From NCBI GenBank assembly GCA_039030555.1, contig JBCCDY010000005.1, forward strand, positions 248,001 to 312,000: a stretch of DNA of 64,000 bases. The letters run 5' to 3'. Under the pieces are notes generated by a model, which made no database searches, was not told the DNA's origin, and saw only the letters and a list, made by a program, of their open reading frames with translations. The first letter of the stretch is position 1. The number at the start of each line of letters is the position of its first letter. Positions 7,765-16,035 of this stretch are shown here, in pieces. The translations under genes were made by a program, and so were the position numbers. This DNA comes from JBCCDY01 sp039030555 (GTDB lineage: Bacteria > Bacteroidota > Bacteroidia > Cytophagales > Cyclobacteriaceae).

Positions 7765-8007
7765 ATGCAACACACGAGTGCCAGATATTATTATTTGTAG
7801 TTACTGCCTGTAATTGGAGGTATTGCCCTACTACTTATACTATTCTGGTTCTTTCATCTGCTATTTTATTTTTTCAAACTGTGCCGAACAGTGAAAGCTG
7901 GATCAGTGACGACATTCATGACCCTGGTTTTTATTCCTTTAGTTGCGGTAACACTTTTATTCATGTCGGTTTTCGCGCTTCTTGGAGCTGTACTGCTTGA
8001 GGCTTAA
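7765..8007 (+). pseudogene. Small two-TM membrane protein gene with an in-frame TAG
   Basis: From ATG 7765 the frame reads 11 residues (MQHTSARYYYL), meets TAG at 7798-7800, then continues in the same frame for 68 residues to TAA at 8005-8007. The second part looks like a real membrane protein: a hydrophobic helix (LLILFWFFHLLFYFF), a basic turn (KLCRTVKAG), then a second hydrophobic helix (TLVFIPLVAVTLLFMSVFAL). No good start codon exists just after the TAG. The simplest reading is a small membrane-protein gene broken by a nonsense mutation. Re-initiation or suppression cannot be excluded. Confidence 0.45.
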
Positions 8008-8243
8008 TGTATAGAAATTATGATATTTTTAGCCAATATTTTTTCGGTCGATCAAGCCTATTAATTAATTCATGAGCATCAGCATTATCTTCCAAAAACC
8101 TTCTTTATCCATATTTTAGAAAACATAGAGACCTCTCATCACATGATATGCCTGTTCGACAGGATTTTATCGGAATAAAAAGGAAAAAAGCGTTAAGATT
8201 ATATTATCCATGAAAAAAAAGAATTTTTCTTAACTAAAAACAT

Positions 8244-10850
8244 ATGGTAAAATTTGAACGTGTGATCAAAACCTTGGGGTATGTGAGTTTATGTATGCTA
8301 ATGCTTCTTAGCATTGATGTAAATGCTCAAAAGAAGAAGAAGAAAGGCAAAAGTGCTGAAAAGACTAAAAACGAGTCTGGCGCAAAAAAATCAGACGAAA
8401 AGAAGATTGAAGACCTTGTTAAAAGCAGTAGTAAAATTGAAGGGCTTTTTACGCTTTATCAGGATACGATAAAAGGTACCTTGCAAATGCTTATCACTGA
8501 AGACCATCTTGAAAATGAATACATTTATTTTAGCCAAATCGCGAATGGCGTAACTGATGCACGATCATTTACCGGAGCCTACAGAGGTTCCAAAATCTTT
8601 AAGATTGAGAAGTACTTCAACAGATTGGAGTTTGTTACTCAAAATACCTCTTCGTACTTCGATCCGGAGAACGCTCTCGCAAAAGCAGCTGATGCAAATA
8701 TTAGCCGCGGCATTATGGCCACCGAAACCATTCTGGCTCATGATAAAGAAAAAGGCCACTACTTGATCAAGGCTGATGACCTATTTCTAAAAGAAACTTT
8801 ATCTCAGGTTAAGCCTCCAAAGCTTCCAAAACAACCACCAACAGCCTTCTCTCTGGGTAGCCTGGATAAGAATAAAACTAAAGTTAGAAATATCAGAAAC
8901 TACCCGGAGAACACAGATTTGGAAGTGGAATATGTGTATAGTAAACCATCTGTTTTAAATGGTGGGTCCAGAGCTGTTACCGACGGTAGAAATGTTAGTA
9001 TAAAAATCTATCATAGCATTATAGCTATGCCTGAAAACGATTATGAAGTTCGATTTGATGATCCTAGAGTCGGTTATTTCCACCGACAAGTAACGGATAT
9101 GACCTCAAAAAGTGTTACCCCGTACAAGGATTTGATCCACAGATGGCACCTGAAAAAGAAAGACCCTTCGACAAAGCTGTCGGAACCCGTTGAACCCATC
9201 ACTTGGTGGATTGAAAACACAACTCCAGAGGAAATAAGACCTATTATCAAAACGGCAGCAGAACAGTGGAACAAGTCTTTTGAAGCTGCTGGATTCAAAA
9301 ATGCAATGGTGGTAAAAATACAGCCTGACGATGCAGATTGGGATGCAGGTGATATTCGATATAATGTTTTAAGATGGACAGCCTCTCCCAACCCTCCTTT
9401 TGGTGGATATGGACCTAGCTTCGTAAACCCCAGAACAGGCCAGATTCTTGGAGCGGACATTATGTTGGAATATTCTTCATTGACCAGAAATTTACTGGGA
9501 GAAGAAGTTTTTGCAAAGGCGGCATTTTACAGTTTTGAGGCTGAAGACAAACTGATGGAGTATTTCAGCCATGACCCTCACTTTTGTAGCGTGGGTCAGT
9601 TTTCAAAGCAGCAAAACCTGTTTGGCCTCACGGCCATGGATGCATTTGATGCTCCGGAGCTTGAAAAAAGCAAAATGGTAAATGAGTTTATTCATTTCCT
9701 GATCCTGCATGAAATAGGTCATACGTTGGGCCTAAACCACAATATGAAGTCCAGCCAACTTCGTAGTATAGAAGAGTTGAATAATGAAGAGTTAACCTCA
9801 AGTGAAGGGCTTTATGGTTCTGTTATGGACTACCCTTCCATCAACTATGCTGCTGATCGTAACAAACAGGGTCAATACTGGACTACCTCCCCAGGTCCTT
9901 ACGACGACTGGGCTATAGAATTCGGTTACCGTGAAATGAGTAGTGAAGCAGAAATGAAGAAAATACTGGATCGATCTACCGAGCCCGCACTTTTCTTCGG
10001 AAATGATGCAGACGATATGAGGGCTCCGGGTAAAGCCATTGATCCTCGTGTTAATGTAGGTGATCTATCTAACCAGGCTGTGGACTATGCGATTGAAAGG
10101 ATAAAACTGAGCCGGGAAGTGACCGGAGAACTGGTCAAAAAATTTAGTAAAGAAGGGCAGTCCTATCACGAAATGCTTACGGCTTACTTTGTAGCTACAG
10201 GACAGCAGTTCAGTTCAGCCAATACCATTTCAAGATATGTTGGTGGGGTATACGTCGATCGCGCATTTATTGGACAGCCCGGGGCTACAAAGCCATTCAC
10301 TCCGGTAGAAACCAGTGATCAAAAGAAAGCCATGCAGGCATTGAATAAGTATATTTTTGCTCCGGATGCTTTTTCTGTTCCGGAAAATCTGAGATCACAT
10401 TTGCAGATTCAGCGAAGGGGATACAACTTTTTCTCATTTACAGAAGATCCGAAATTCCACGCAAGAATGCTGGGTATGCAAAGGGGTGTTTTGCGTCATT
10501 TGTTGCATTACAATACTCTGCAGCGAATCGTCGATTCCGAATTATACGGAAATGATTATTCGATCGGGCAGGTTATGACTGATTTGAACAATGGTATTTT
10601 CAAAAGTGATATTTACGGCAATGTGAACTCCTTCCGGCAAAATCTCCAGGTGGAGTATACCAAAATGCTGATCAGCATTTTAAATGGTAAAGATAAGAAT
10701 CAATACAATCACCAAGCCATATCTTTGGCGCTTTACAATTTGAAGCAAATTAAAAAAATGGCTTCAGGCTCAGGGGGAAATATTGTGACTAAAGCACACA
10801 AAGAACATCTCAAGACACTGGTTGACAATGCAATTGAAGAAGTAAATTAA
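8244..10850 (+). CDS. Secreted zinc-dependent metalloprotease, DUF5117/DUF4953 family (copy 1)
   Basis: 868 residues. A signal peptide (hydrophobic about 11-27, ending V-N-A-Q) is followed by a very Lys-rich linker (K-K-K-K-K-G-K). Next come a DUF5118/DUF5117-like N-terminal region and a DUF4953-like metalloprotease region with the extended zinc motif H-E-I-G-H-T-L-G-L-N-H (H489, E490, H493, H499) and a downstream Met-turn-like S-V-M-D-Y-P. This fits metzincin-like peptidases of Bacteroidota that act in the periplasm or outside. It is closely related in layout to the gene at 12425. A terminator follows. No T9SS domain is visible at the C-terminus. Physiological substrates are unknown. Confidence 0.9.
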   Translation: MVKFERVIKTLGYVSLCMLMLLSIDVNAQKKKKKGKSAEKTKNESGAKKSDEKKIEDLVKSSSKIEGLFTLYQDTIKGTLQMLITEDHLENEYIYFSQIANGVTDARSFTGAYRGSKIFKIEKYFNRLEFVTQNTSSYFDPENALAKAADANISRGIMATETILAHDKEKGHYLIKADDLFLKETLSQVKPPKLPKQPPTAFSLGSLDKNKTKVRNIRNYPENTDLEVEYVYSKPSVLNGGSRAVTDGRNVSIKIYHSIIAMPENDYEVRFDDPRVGYFHRQVTDMTSKSVTPYKDLIHRWHLKKKDPSTKLSEPVEPITWWIENTTPEEIRPIIKTAAEQWNKSFEAAGFKNAMVVKIQPDDADWDAGDIRYNVLRWTASPNPPFGGYGPSFVNPRTGQILGADIMLEYSSLTRNLLGEEVFAKAAFYSFEAEDKLMEYFSHDPHFCSVGQFSKQQNLFGLTAMDAFDAPELEKSKMVNEFIHFLILHEIGHTLGLNHNMKSSQLRSIEELNNEELTSSEGLYGSVMDYPSINYAADRNKQGQYWTTSPGPYDDWAIEFGYREMSSEAEMKKILDRSTEPALFFGNDADDMRAPGKAIDPRVNVGDLSNQAVDYAIERIKLSREVTGELVKKFSKEGQSYHEMLTAYFVATGQQFSSANTISRYVGGVYVDRAFIGQPGATKPFTPVETSDQKKAMQALNKYIFAPDAFSVPENLRSHLQIQRRGYNFFSFTEDPKFHARMLGMQRGVLRHLLHYNTLQRIVDSELYGNDYSIGQVMTDLNNGIFKSDIYGNVNSFRQNLQVEYTKMLISILNGKDKNQYNHQAISLALYNLKQIKKMASGSGGNIVTKAHKEHLKTLVDNAIEEVN

Positions 10851-10882
10851 AGTTTGAATAGAGATCAAATCCTTCAAATAAG

Positions 10883-10915
10883 AAAGGCTGATGATTAGTT
10901 CATTAGCCTTTTTTT
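10883..10915 (+). terminator. Rho-independent terminator after metalloprotease copy 1
   Basis: AAAGGCTGATGA and TCATTAGCCTTT pair around a short loop, followed by a run of Ts (10909-10915). The remainder of the 334-nt gap to 11185 shows no gene; it is AT-rich and probably holds the promoter of the DinB-like gene. Confidence 0.85.
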
Positions 10916-11184
10916 ATATTTCAATCCCCCTAACCAAATCTTTCGCTCCCGTACATTATGATAATCTTAGGAATAAAAGTTCTAACGATATCAATCAACT
11001 CAAGCTCGAAAACTATAACAGAGTTGCTTTACCAAGCTAGATCGCCTCTTTCCTAAGTTTTTAAAGTTCCATTAAAAATGGAGTTCATTCGTGTAGAAAT
11101 GTCTATAACAACAACTAACAGATCAATTAATCCAGTTAAACTGGCAATAAAAAATAAATTCGCTATTATGCAGTATAATAGAAT

Positions 11185-11724
11185 ATGAACCCATCACAGG
11201 CTAAAAAACGATTTTTGGAAACTAGTCAACACTGGCTAGCAGACTTACATAAATACGACGCTGATAAAATGAGCATCAAGCCTACTAAAAAACAATGGTG
11301 TATGGCTGAATTATACGATCATTTGATGAAAGTGGCCAATACGTATCAATTACCAAATTTCCATTTATGCTTAGAGAATGGTGATAAATTAAAGGCTAGA
11401 AAAAACCTTCGGGCAAGAATAATTTTTGACCTCCAGCTACTTCCCTATCGGAAAATGAAGTTAGAGTCTTTTCCTGAAGAAATAGCTAATAGTTTTACTC
11501 CTGAAATCAAGAAAAAACCCGATCTACTAAGCCAGTTTGAAAGATGGATAAAACTTGTAGAGGAAGAATCTTTAAGATTAGATAAGATCGATATGGCTGT
11601 AAAGCATTTCCACCCTTTATTTGGATGGATAAATGCTATAGAGTGGTTTTCGTTAATTGAAATTCATATAAGACATCATACAAGACAAAAACAGAGAATA
11701 GAGAAGCTTGTTTTCAACAAATAG
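11185..11724 (+). CDS. DinB-like (DinB_2 superfamily) protein
   Basis: 179 residues, predicted four-helix bundle. The typical DinB-superfamily pattern is visible: an N-terminal helix with W-C-M-A-E-L-Y-D-H-L (first metal-binding His), and a C-terminal helix W-F-S-L-I-E-I-H-I-R-H-H-T-R-Q with the second and third His. Members bind a divalent metal, and some are thiol-dependent transferases, for example bacillithiol-linked. No activity can be assigned. The gene stands alone between a terminator and the next gene's regulatory region. Confidence 0.8.
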   Translation: MNPSQAKKRFLETSQHWLADLHKYDADKMSIKPTKKQWCMAELYDHLMKVANTYQLPNFHLCLENGDKLKARKNLRARIIFDLQLLPYRKMKLESFPEEIANSFTPEIKKKPDLLSQFERWIKLVEEESLRLDKIDMAVKHFHPLFGWINAIEWFSLIEIHIRHHTRQKQRIEKLVFNK

Positions 11725-11749
11725 TTTAACTTAGCGAAAACCTTTATAA

Positions 11750-11785
11750 AACTTATTAAGTTATAATCATTAAGTAAATCACTTA
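11750..11785. promoter_or_regulatory. Cluster of ACTTA/TAAGT half-sites upstream of the NUMOD4/HTH gene
   Basis: The 13-bp palindrome AACTTATTAAGTT (11750-11762) is followed by TAAGT (11771-11775) and its inverted copy ACTTA (11781-11785). They lie 58-93 bp upstream of the start at 11843, so they could be an autoregulatory operator. The sequence is AT-rich, so chance is possible. Confidence 0.3.
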
Positions 11786-11842
11786 TTGCATTATCGCAGG
11801 CTGTATAATTAGATACATGATTATTACACTAACCAATTTGCT

Positions 11843-12394
11843 ATGTATATAGATACTGAAGAAGAAGTCTGGAAAGAATATAAGGAAGAAGGACTTAGAT
11901 CTACTTTCTTAATTTCAAATCTAGGCAGAGTAAAAAGTATTCCAAGAACAAGTCCGGATAAAGCCATTTTATTATCTGGATATAAAAATATGGGATATCA
12001 CGCTATACCAACTAGAAAAGTTGACGGGAAGAATACTTTGAGATATGTTCATAAACTGGTAGCTCAACTTTTTGTACCTAACCCTGAAAATTACGATAAA
12101 CTAGTATTTATTGATCGCAAAGCAGGTAATTGCAAGGCTTCTAATTTAAAATGGGTTTCTAAGGAAGAGTATAGAAAATTCAGACAAGAGGTTTCGAAAT
12201 CCCCTTATTATTTTAATCCTGAGCATAAATCCAATGCGAAACTCACTCCTACGAAAGTCAGGTTAATTAAAAAAATAGTACAGGATCCGAATAGGAAAAC
12301 ACGATATAAGATATTAGCTAAACAATTCGGAGTTAGTATTAAAACGCTAATTTCAATTAAAAATGAAAAGACCTGGAAAGAGGTGAAAGTTTAA
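11843..12394 (+). CDS. NUMOD4/HNH-like DNA-binding protein with degenerate catalytic motif
   Basis: 183 residues. The N-terminus matches a NUMOD4 motif (V-W-K-E-Y ... F-L-I-S-N-L-G-R-V-K-S). A HNH_3-like core follows (V-H-K-L-V-A-Q-L-F-V-P-N-P-E-N ... K-A-S-N-L-K-W-V). The usual catalytic N-H-I-D-G-N block reads V-F-I-D-R-K-A-G-N, so the metal-binding His is missing. The C-terminal ~50 residues resemble the helix-turn-helix found in such endonucleases (L-T-P-T-K-V-R-L-I-K-K, then F-G-V-S-I-K-T-L-I-S-I-K-N). Homing-endonuclease relatives are often mobile, but no intron, intein or phage gene is nearby. It is more likely a domesticated DNA-binding regulator, possibly of the adjacent metalloprotease gene. 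Confidence 0.75.
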   Translation: MYIDTEEEVWKEYKEEGLRSTFLISNLGRVKSIPRTSPDKAILLSGYKNMGYHAIPTRKVDGKNTLRYVHKLVAQLFVPNPENYDKLVFIDRKAGNCKASNLKWVSKEEYRKFRQEVSKSPYYFNPEHKSNAKLTPTKVRLIKKIVQDPNRKTRYKILAKQFGVSIKTLISIKNEKTWKEVKV

Positions 12395-12420
12395 TAGATT
12401 AAAGTCTATTTAAACTTTTT
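12386..12420 (+). terminator. Terminator-like hairpin ending 4 nt before the next start codon
   Basis: AAAGTTTAATAGA (12386-12398) pairs with TCTATTTAAACTTT (12405-12418) over about 13 bp with one bulged A, then the T-run continues to 12420. The stem covers the stop codon of the NUMOD4-like gene and ends just before the ATG at 12425. It may terminate the upstream gene, attenuate the downstream one, or occlude its ribosome-binding region. Confidence 0.55.
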
Positions 12421-12424
12421 CACT

Positions 12425-14887
12425 ATGAATCGTACGGTATCTCTACTCTTAGTAACTATAATCTTTTTATCAGGTTTAGAATCAGTTTTAGCCCAAAAAA
12501 AGCGAAAGACAAATACGCAACTAGAAGAAAACGAACCTTCAGATAAAATCTTTGAAGGTTTTTTTAATTTTTCTTATGACTCGAGTGAAGATAGAATATA
12601 CCTTCTGGTCGATAAGCTTAACGAAGAATTTCTTTATGTAAATTCATTGGCAGCAGGCGTAGGATCCAATGATATAGGTCTTGATCGTGGACAATTAGGC
12701 TCAACACGCGTAGTCAAGTTTGAAAAGTATGGAAAGAAATTACTCTTGATTCAACCTAACTATAGCTATAGGGCAATAAGCGACAATCCGGAAGAAAAAA
12801 AATCAGTAGAAGAAGCTTTTGCCCAATCTGTAATTTGGGGATTTCCTATTATCAATTCTAACAACGATATTTTCAAAATAGAAATCACCGATTTCTTATT
12901 GCGAGACGCTCACGGTGTAATTGGAAGGCTGAAAAGTTCAGGGCAAGGAAACTATAAATTAGATGAATCCAAGTCCGCATTGTTTTTAGATAGAACCAAA
13001 AATTTTCCAAAAAACTCTGAATTTGAAAGCTTACTGACCTTTACCGGAGAACCTTCCGATGATTGGATAAAAAGTGTAACCCCCACACCTTCTAATCTAT
13101 CAATCAGACAACATCATTCTTTTATTCAATTACCAGATGAGGGTTATAAGAAACGGAAATTCGACCCTAGGGCTGGTTATTTTGTTGGGACATCTTATCA
13201 GGACTACGCTACTCCAATAGATCAGCCTTTGGAGAAAAGACTGATCTCCAGACACCGCCTGGAAAAGAAAAATCCTAAAGCTTCAATTAGTGAAGCTGTT
13301 GAACCCATAATTTATTATCTGGATAGAGGAGCTCCGGAACCTATACGTTCAGCTCTTTTAGATGGAGCGAAATGGTGGAACCAGGCTTTCGAGGCTATTG
13401 GGTATAAAGATGCTTTTCAGGTCAAACTACTTCCTGAAAACGCGGACCCTCTGGACGTACGGTACAATGTAATTCAATGGGTCCATCGTTCTACCCGAGG
13501 TTGGTCTTACGGAGCTTCGGTTCGTGATCCCAGAACAGGAGAGATCATCAAGGGGCATGTTTCGCTAGGTTCTCTAAGGGTACGACAGGATTTTTTAATT
13601 GCAGAAGGTTTGCTAGCGCCTTATAAAAAGGACGTAAATTATAATGATGAAATGAAGGAAATGACACTTGCCAGATTGAGGCAGCTTTCTGCGCATGAAG
13701 TTGGACACACCTTAGGTTTGGCACATAGCTACTCTTCGAGCACTGAAGGAAGAGCATCTGTTATGGATTATCCTCACCCTCTTGCTAAAGTAAAAAATGG
13801 GAAGATCGATCTTTCGGAAGCTTATGATCAAAAAATTGGAGAATGGGATAAAGTCGCTATTGCATATGGCTACGAGGATTTTCCAGATAATGTTAATGAA
13901 TCAGAAGAACTGGAAAGCATCATTCAAAACAGCATCAACGCCGGACTAACTTTTATCTCTGATCAGGATGCCAGACCGATTGGTGGAGCACATCCTTATG
14001 CACACCTCTGGGATAATGGCAATAGTGCAATAGAAGGATTAAAAGATGTATTAGAAGTTAGAAGATTAGCAATAGCTAATTTCGATTTAGATAATATTCC
14101 CCAAAAAACTCCATTGGCAAAGTTGGAAGAAGTCTTGGTGCCTATTTACTTCTACCATAGATATCAGACAGAAGCAGTCACAAAGTTGATTGGAGGCCTG
14201 GATTATAGATATGCTATAAAAGGTGATAGCCAGCTCGCCACTCAACTAATTAACCCTGAAATACAAAATGAAGCTTTAGATGTACTTTTAAAAACCATAT
14301 CACCCAAGAATCTGGTTCTCCCAGAATCTATTATTAAATTAATTCCACCAAGACCAATTGGCTATTCTAGGGGAAGAGAATTGGTTAAAGTTCGGACAAG
14401 CTTAACATTCGATTGGCTAAGCGCAGCTGAAAGTGCTGCTAATTTGAGCCTGAGTTTATTATTCCATCCATCCAGGGCTCAACGATTACTACTCCATCAC
14501 GCACGAGATTCCTCCCAACCTTCATTAGAATCTGTGATTAAGAAAGTGATCTCTGAAACCGTTTTTAACGAACCTTTGACTGGCACTGAAAATGAAATTT
14601 GGAAAATTGTAAATAGCTCCGTCCTAAAAAGTTTGATACAGTTATATTTGAATGAAGAGACTTCTTCCTCTGTGCAAGCTGTTCTACAATATCAATTAAA
14701 AGATCTTACTCAAGCACTTAATGAGCTTTCTAAAAATGCTAAAAACACAGATTTAAAAGCACATTATTCGTATTTGAAATCTGAATTAGATCATTACAAA
14801 GAACACCCTGAGAATTTCAAGATGACTACATCTCTCCCATTACCTGATGGTTCACCAATAGGAAGTGGTATGGGTTGTAGTTTCTAG
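12425..14887 (+). CDS. Secreted zinc-dependent metalloprotease, DUF5117/DUF4953 family (copy 2)
   Basis: 820 residues, paralogous to the 8244 gene product. It shares the signal peptide ending L-A-Q-K-K-R-K, the P-R-x-G-Y-F block, the H-R-L-E-K-K-x-P block with E-A-V-E-P-I, and the zinc motif H-E-V-G-H-T-L-G-L-A-H (H424, E425, H428, H434) followed by S-V-M-D-Y-P. It is about 48 residues shorter and ends G-S-G-M-G-C-S-F. Predicted role: periplasmic or extracellular zinc peptidase. The ATG follows a hairpin by 4 nt with no clear Shine-Dalgarno sequence. It converges with the ExbD genes. Confidence 0.9.
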   Translation: MNRTVSLLLVTIIFLSGLESVLAQKKRKTNTQLEENEPSDKIFEGFFNFSYDSSEDRIYLLVDKLNEEFLYVNSLAAGVGSNDIGLDRGQLGSTRVVKFEKYGKKLLLIQPNYSYRAISDNPEEKKSVEEAFAQSVIWGFPIINSNNDIFKIEITDFLLRDAHGVIGRLKSSGQGNYKLDESKSALFLDRTKNFPKNSEFESLLTFTGEPSDDWIKSVTPTPSNLSIRQHHSFIQLPDEGYKKRKFDPRAGYFVGTSYQDYATPIDQPLEKRLISRHRLEKKNPKASISEAVEPIIYYLDRGAPEPIRSALLDGAKWWNQAFEAIGYKDAFQVKLLPENADPLDVRYNVIQWVHRSTRGWSYGASVRDPRTGEIIKGHVSLGSLRVRQDFLIAEGLLAPYKKDVNYNDEMKEMTLARLRQLSAHEVGHTLGLAHSYSSSTEGRASVMDYPHPLAKVKNGKIDLSEAYDQKIGEWDKVAIAYGYEDFPDNVNESEELESIIQNSINAGLTFISDQDARPIGGAHPYAHLWDNGNSAIEGLKDVLEVRRLAIANFDLDNIPQKTPLAKLEEVLVPIYFYHRYQTEAVTKLIGGLDYRYAIKGDSQLATQLINPEIQNEALDVLLKTISPKNLVLPESIIKLIPPRPIGYSRGRELVKVRTSLTFDWLSAAESAANLSLSLLFHPSRAQRLLLHHARDSSQPSLESVIKKVISETVFNEPLTGTENEIWKIVNSSVLKSLIQLYLNEETSSSVQAVLQYQLKDLTQALNELSKNAKNTDLKAHYSYLKSELDHYKEHPENFKMTTSLPLPDGSPIGSGMGCSF

Positions 14888-14930
14888 ACAGAATGATTCG
14901 CATAAAATTAGAAAGCAGATGAGCCGGAGT

Positions 14931-15380
14931 TCAAAGCTTATCAAGTGCGCGGTAGATCACTTTCCGGGCATTTGCCTTTCTTAGTTGTTCCTGTATATCA
15001 CCAATTAAACCCATTTCAATGTTTTCATCAGCCTTGATCAAAACAATCATTTTATTTTTTTGAGATTCAGGGAGTGTATTTCTTTCCTCCTCTACCCACT
15101 GAACAAGGTTCTCTGAATTGATGATTCTACTTCCGGTTGATATTTGTGGCTCAGAACGGTCGTTTGAAATAGGAAAACCCACGATTAACTCTTTAACTAA
15201 TGATTTTTCACTTGCTTTCGTAGAGAAATTAGCTTTTGGGATTTGAGTAACAAGATCTTGATTATCTTCTCTAATGGTTGAACTTACCATAAAGAAAAAC
15301 AAGAGAAGAAATACGATATCAGGTAATGCAGAAGTCGATATTTCGGTTTCACAATCGGACTTGGATTTAAATAGCTTCAT
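14931..15380 (-). CDS. ExbD/TolR-family biopolymer transport protein
   Basis: 149 residues. A short cytoplasmic N-terminus precedes one transmembrane helix carrying the hallmark Asp (L-P-D-I-V-F-L-L-L-F-F-F-M-V), followed by a periplasmic domain. ExbD proteins use the proton-motive force, together with ExbB, to energise TonB or related trans-envelope machines. It is the second gene of a pair, 6 nt after another ExbD gene. No ExbB or TonB gene is present, so the pair must work with subunits encoded elsewhere. Confidence 0.88.
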   Translation of the reverse strand: MKLFKSKSDCETEISTSALPDIVFLLLFFFMVSSTIREDNQDLVTQIPKANFSTKASEKSLVKELIVGFPISNDRSEPQISTGSRIINSENLVQWVEEERNTLPESQKNKMIVLIKADENIEMGLIGDIQEQLRKANARKVIYRALDKL

Positions 15381-15386
15381 TGTAAG

Positions 15387-15929
15387 TCAGTTAGGTTCAG
15401 CGATAGAGATGTTCATAGGCAGGCCATTTTTTGAATCCCGATAAATACCAGATTCTATCTCATCAGTTAGGTCTAGGCTTAAAAATTCAGTAACTGATAA
15501 GTCAGCACGTTCCGCATAAACCTCGTAGTAGGCTCCTTTCAATTCATCAAGTACTTCTATGAATTTACCATAGTGGGTCCCTCGATTCGTTTTCAGAGAA
15601 ATAATAGCTTTTTCCGAAGATTCAGCCAAGAAAGGACTATTACTCTCATTTAGTACAAATGCTTTAACTTCTGATCTTAGACCAACTAAATCGGTTCTTA
15701 CCTCATTCTGGATCAGAAACTCATCCTGTGAATTTATTAATACTTTGAACAGATTCCGGTCCTTTATTTTTACCCGTAAATCTTCTTTCTTCTCTGGAGG
15801 CAATTGAAGAGATAACCCTTTATACTGAACGATTGTAGTAGCCACCAGAAAGAAAACAAGTAATAAGAAAGCTATATCAGCCGTAGAACTAGTATTTATG
15901 GTGACTTTAGACCTGACTTTATTACGCAT
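15387..15929 (-). CDS. ExbD/TolR-family biopolymer transport protein
   Basis: 180 residues: basic N-terminus (M-R-N-K-V-R-S-K-V), a transmembrane helix with the conserved Asp (T-A-D-I-A-F-L-L-L-V-F-F-L-V), then a periplasmic domain longer than in the downstream paralogue. Tandem divergent ExbD genes are common in Bacteroidota, usually after an exbB gene. Here a terminator for the giant gene lies directly upstream, so this pair must have its own promoter within the ~50 nt before the ATG at 15929. Confidence 0.88.
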   Translation of the reverse strand: MRNKVRSKVTINTSSTADIAFLLLVFFLVATTIVQYKGLSLQLPPEKKEDLRVKIKDRNLFKVLINSQDEFLIQNEVRTDLVGLRSEVKAFVLNESNSPFLAESSEKAIISLKTNRGTHYGKFIEVLDELKGAYYEVYAERADLSVTEFLSLDLTDEIESGIYRDSKNGLPMNISIAEPN

Positions 15930-15981
15930 TAGCTTTTTATTATTCTAATACAGAAAAAGCAAAAAGGTCACATAAAAGCAC

Positions 15982-16014
15982 AAAAAAAACCTCAAGAGAT
16001 TCTCTTGAGGTTTT
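15982..16014 (-). terminator. Rho-independent terminator of the giant T9SS gene
   Basis: On the minus strand a perfect stem AAAACCTCAAGAGA / TCTCTTGAGGTTTT with a 3-nt loop is followed by a run of eight Ts (complement of 15982-15989). It is 22 nt past the stop at 16036. Confidence 0.9.
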
Positions 16015-16035
16015 AAGTTCTTAATTATGAATCTA

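Noticed and set aside
8192..8234. GTTAAGA/TCTTAAC inverted repeat before the 8244 gene
   Set aside because: 7-bp arms with a 29-nt AT-rich loop; readily arises by chance and has no other support.
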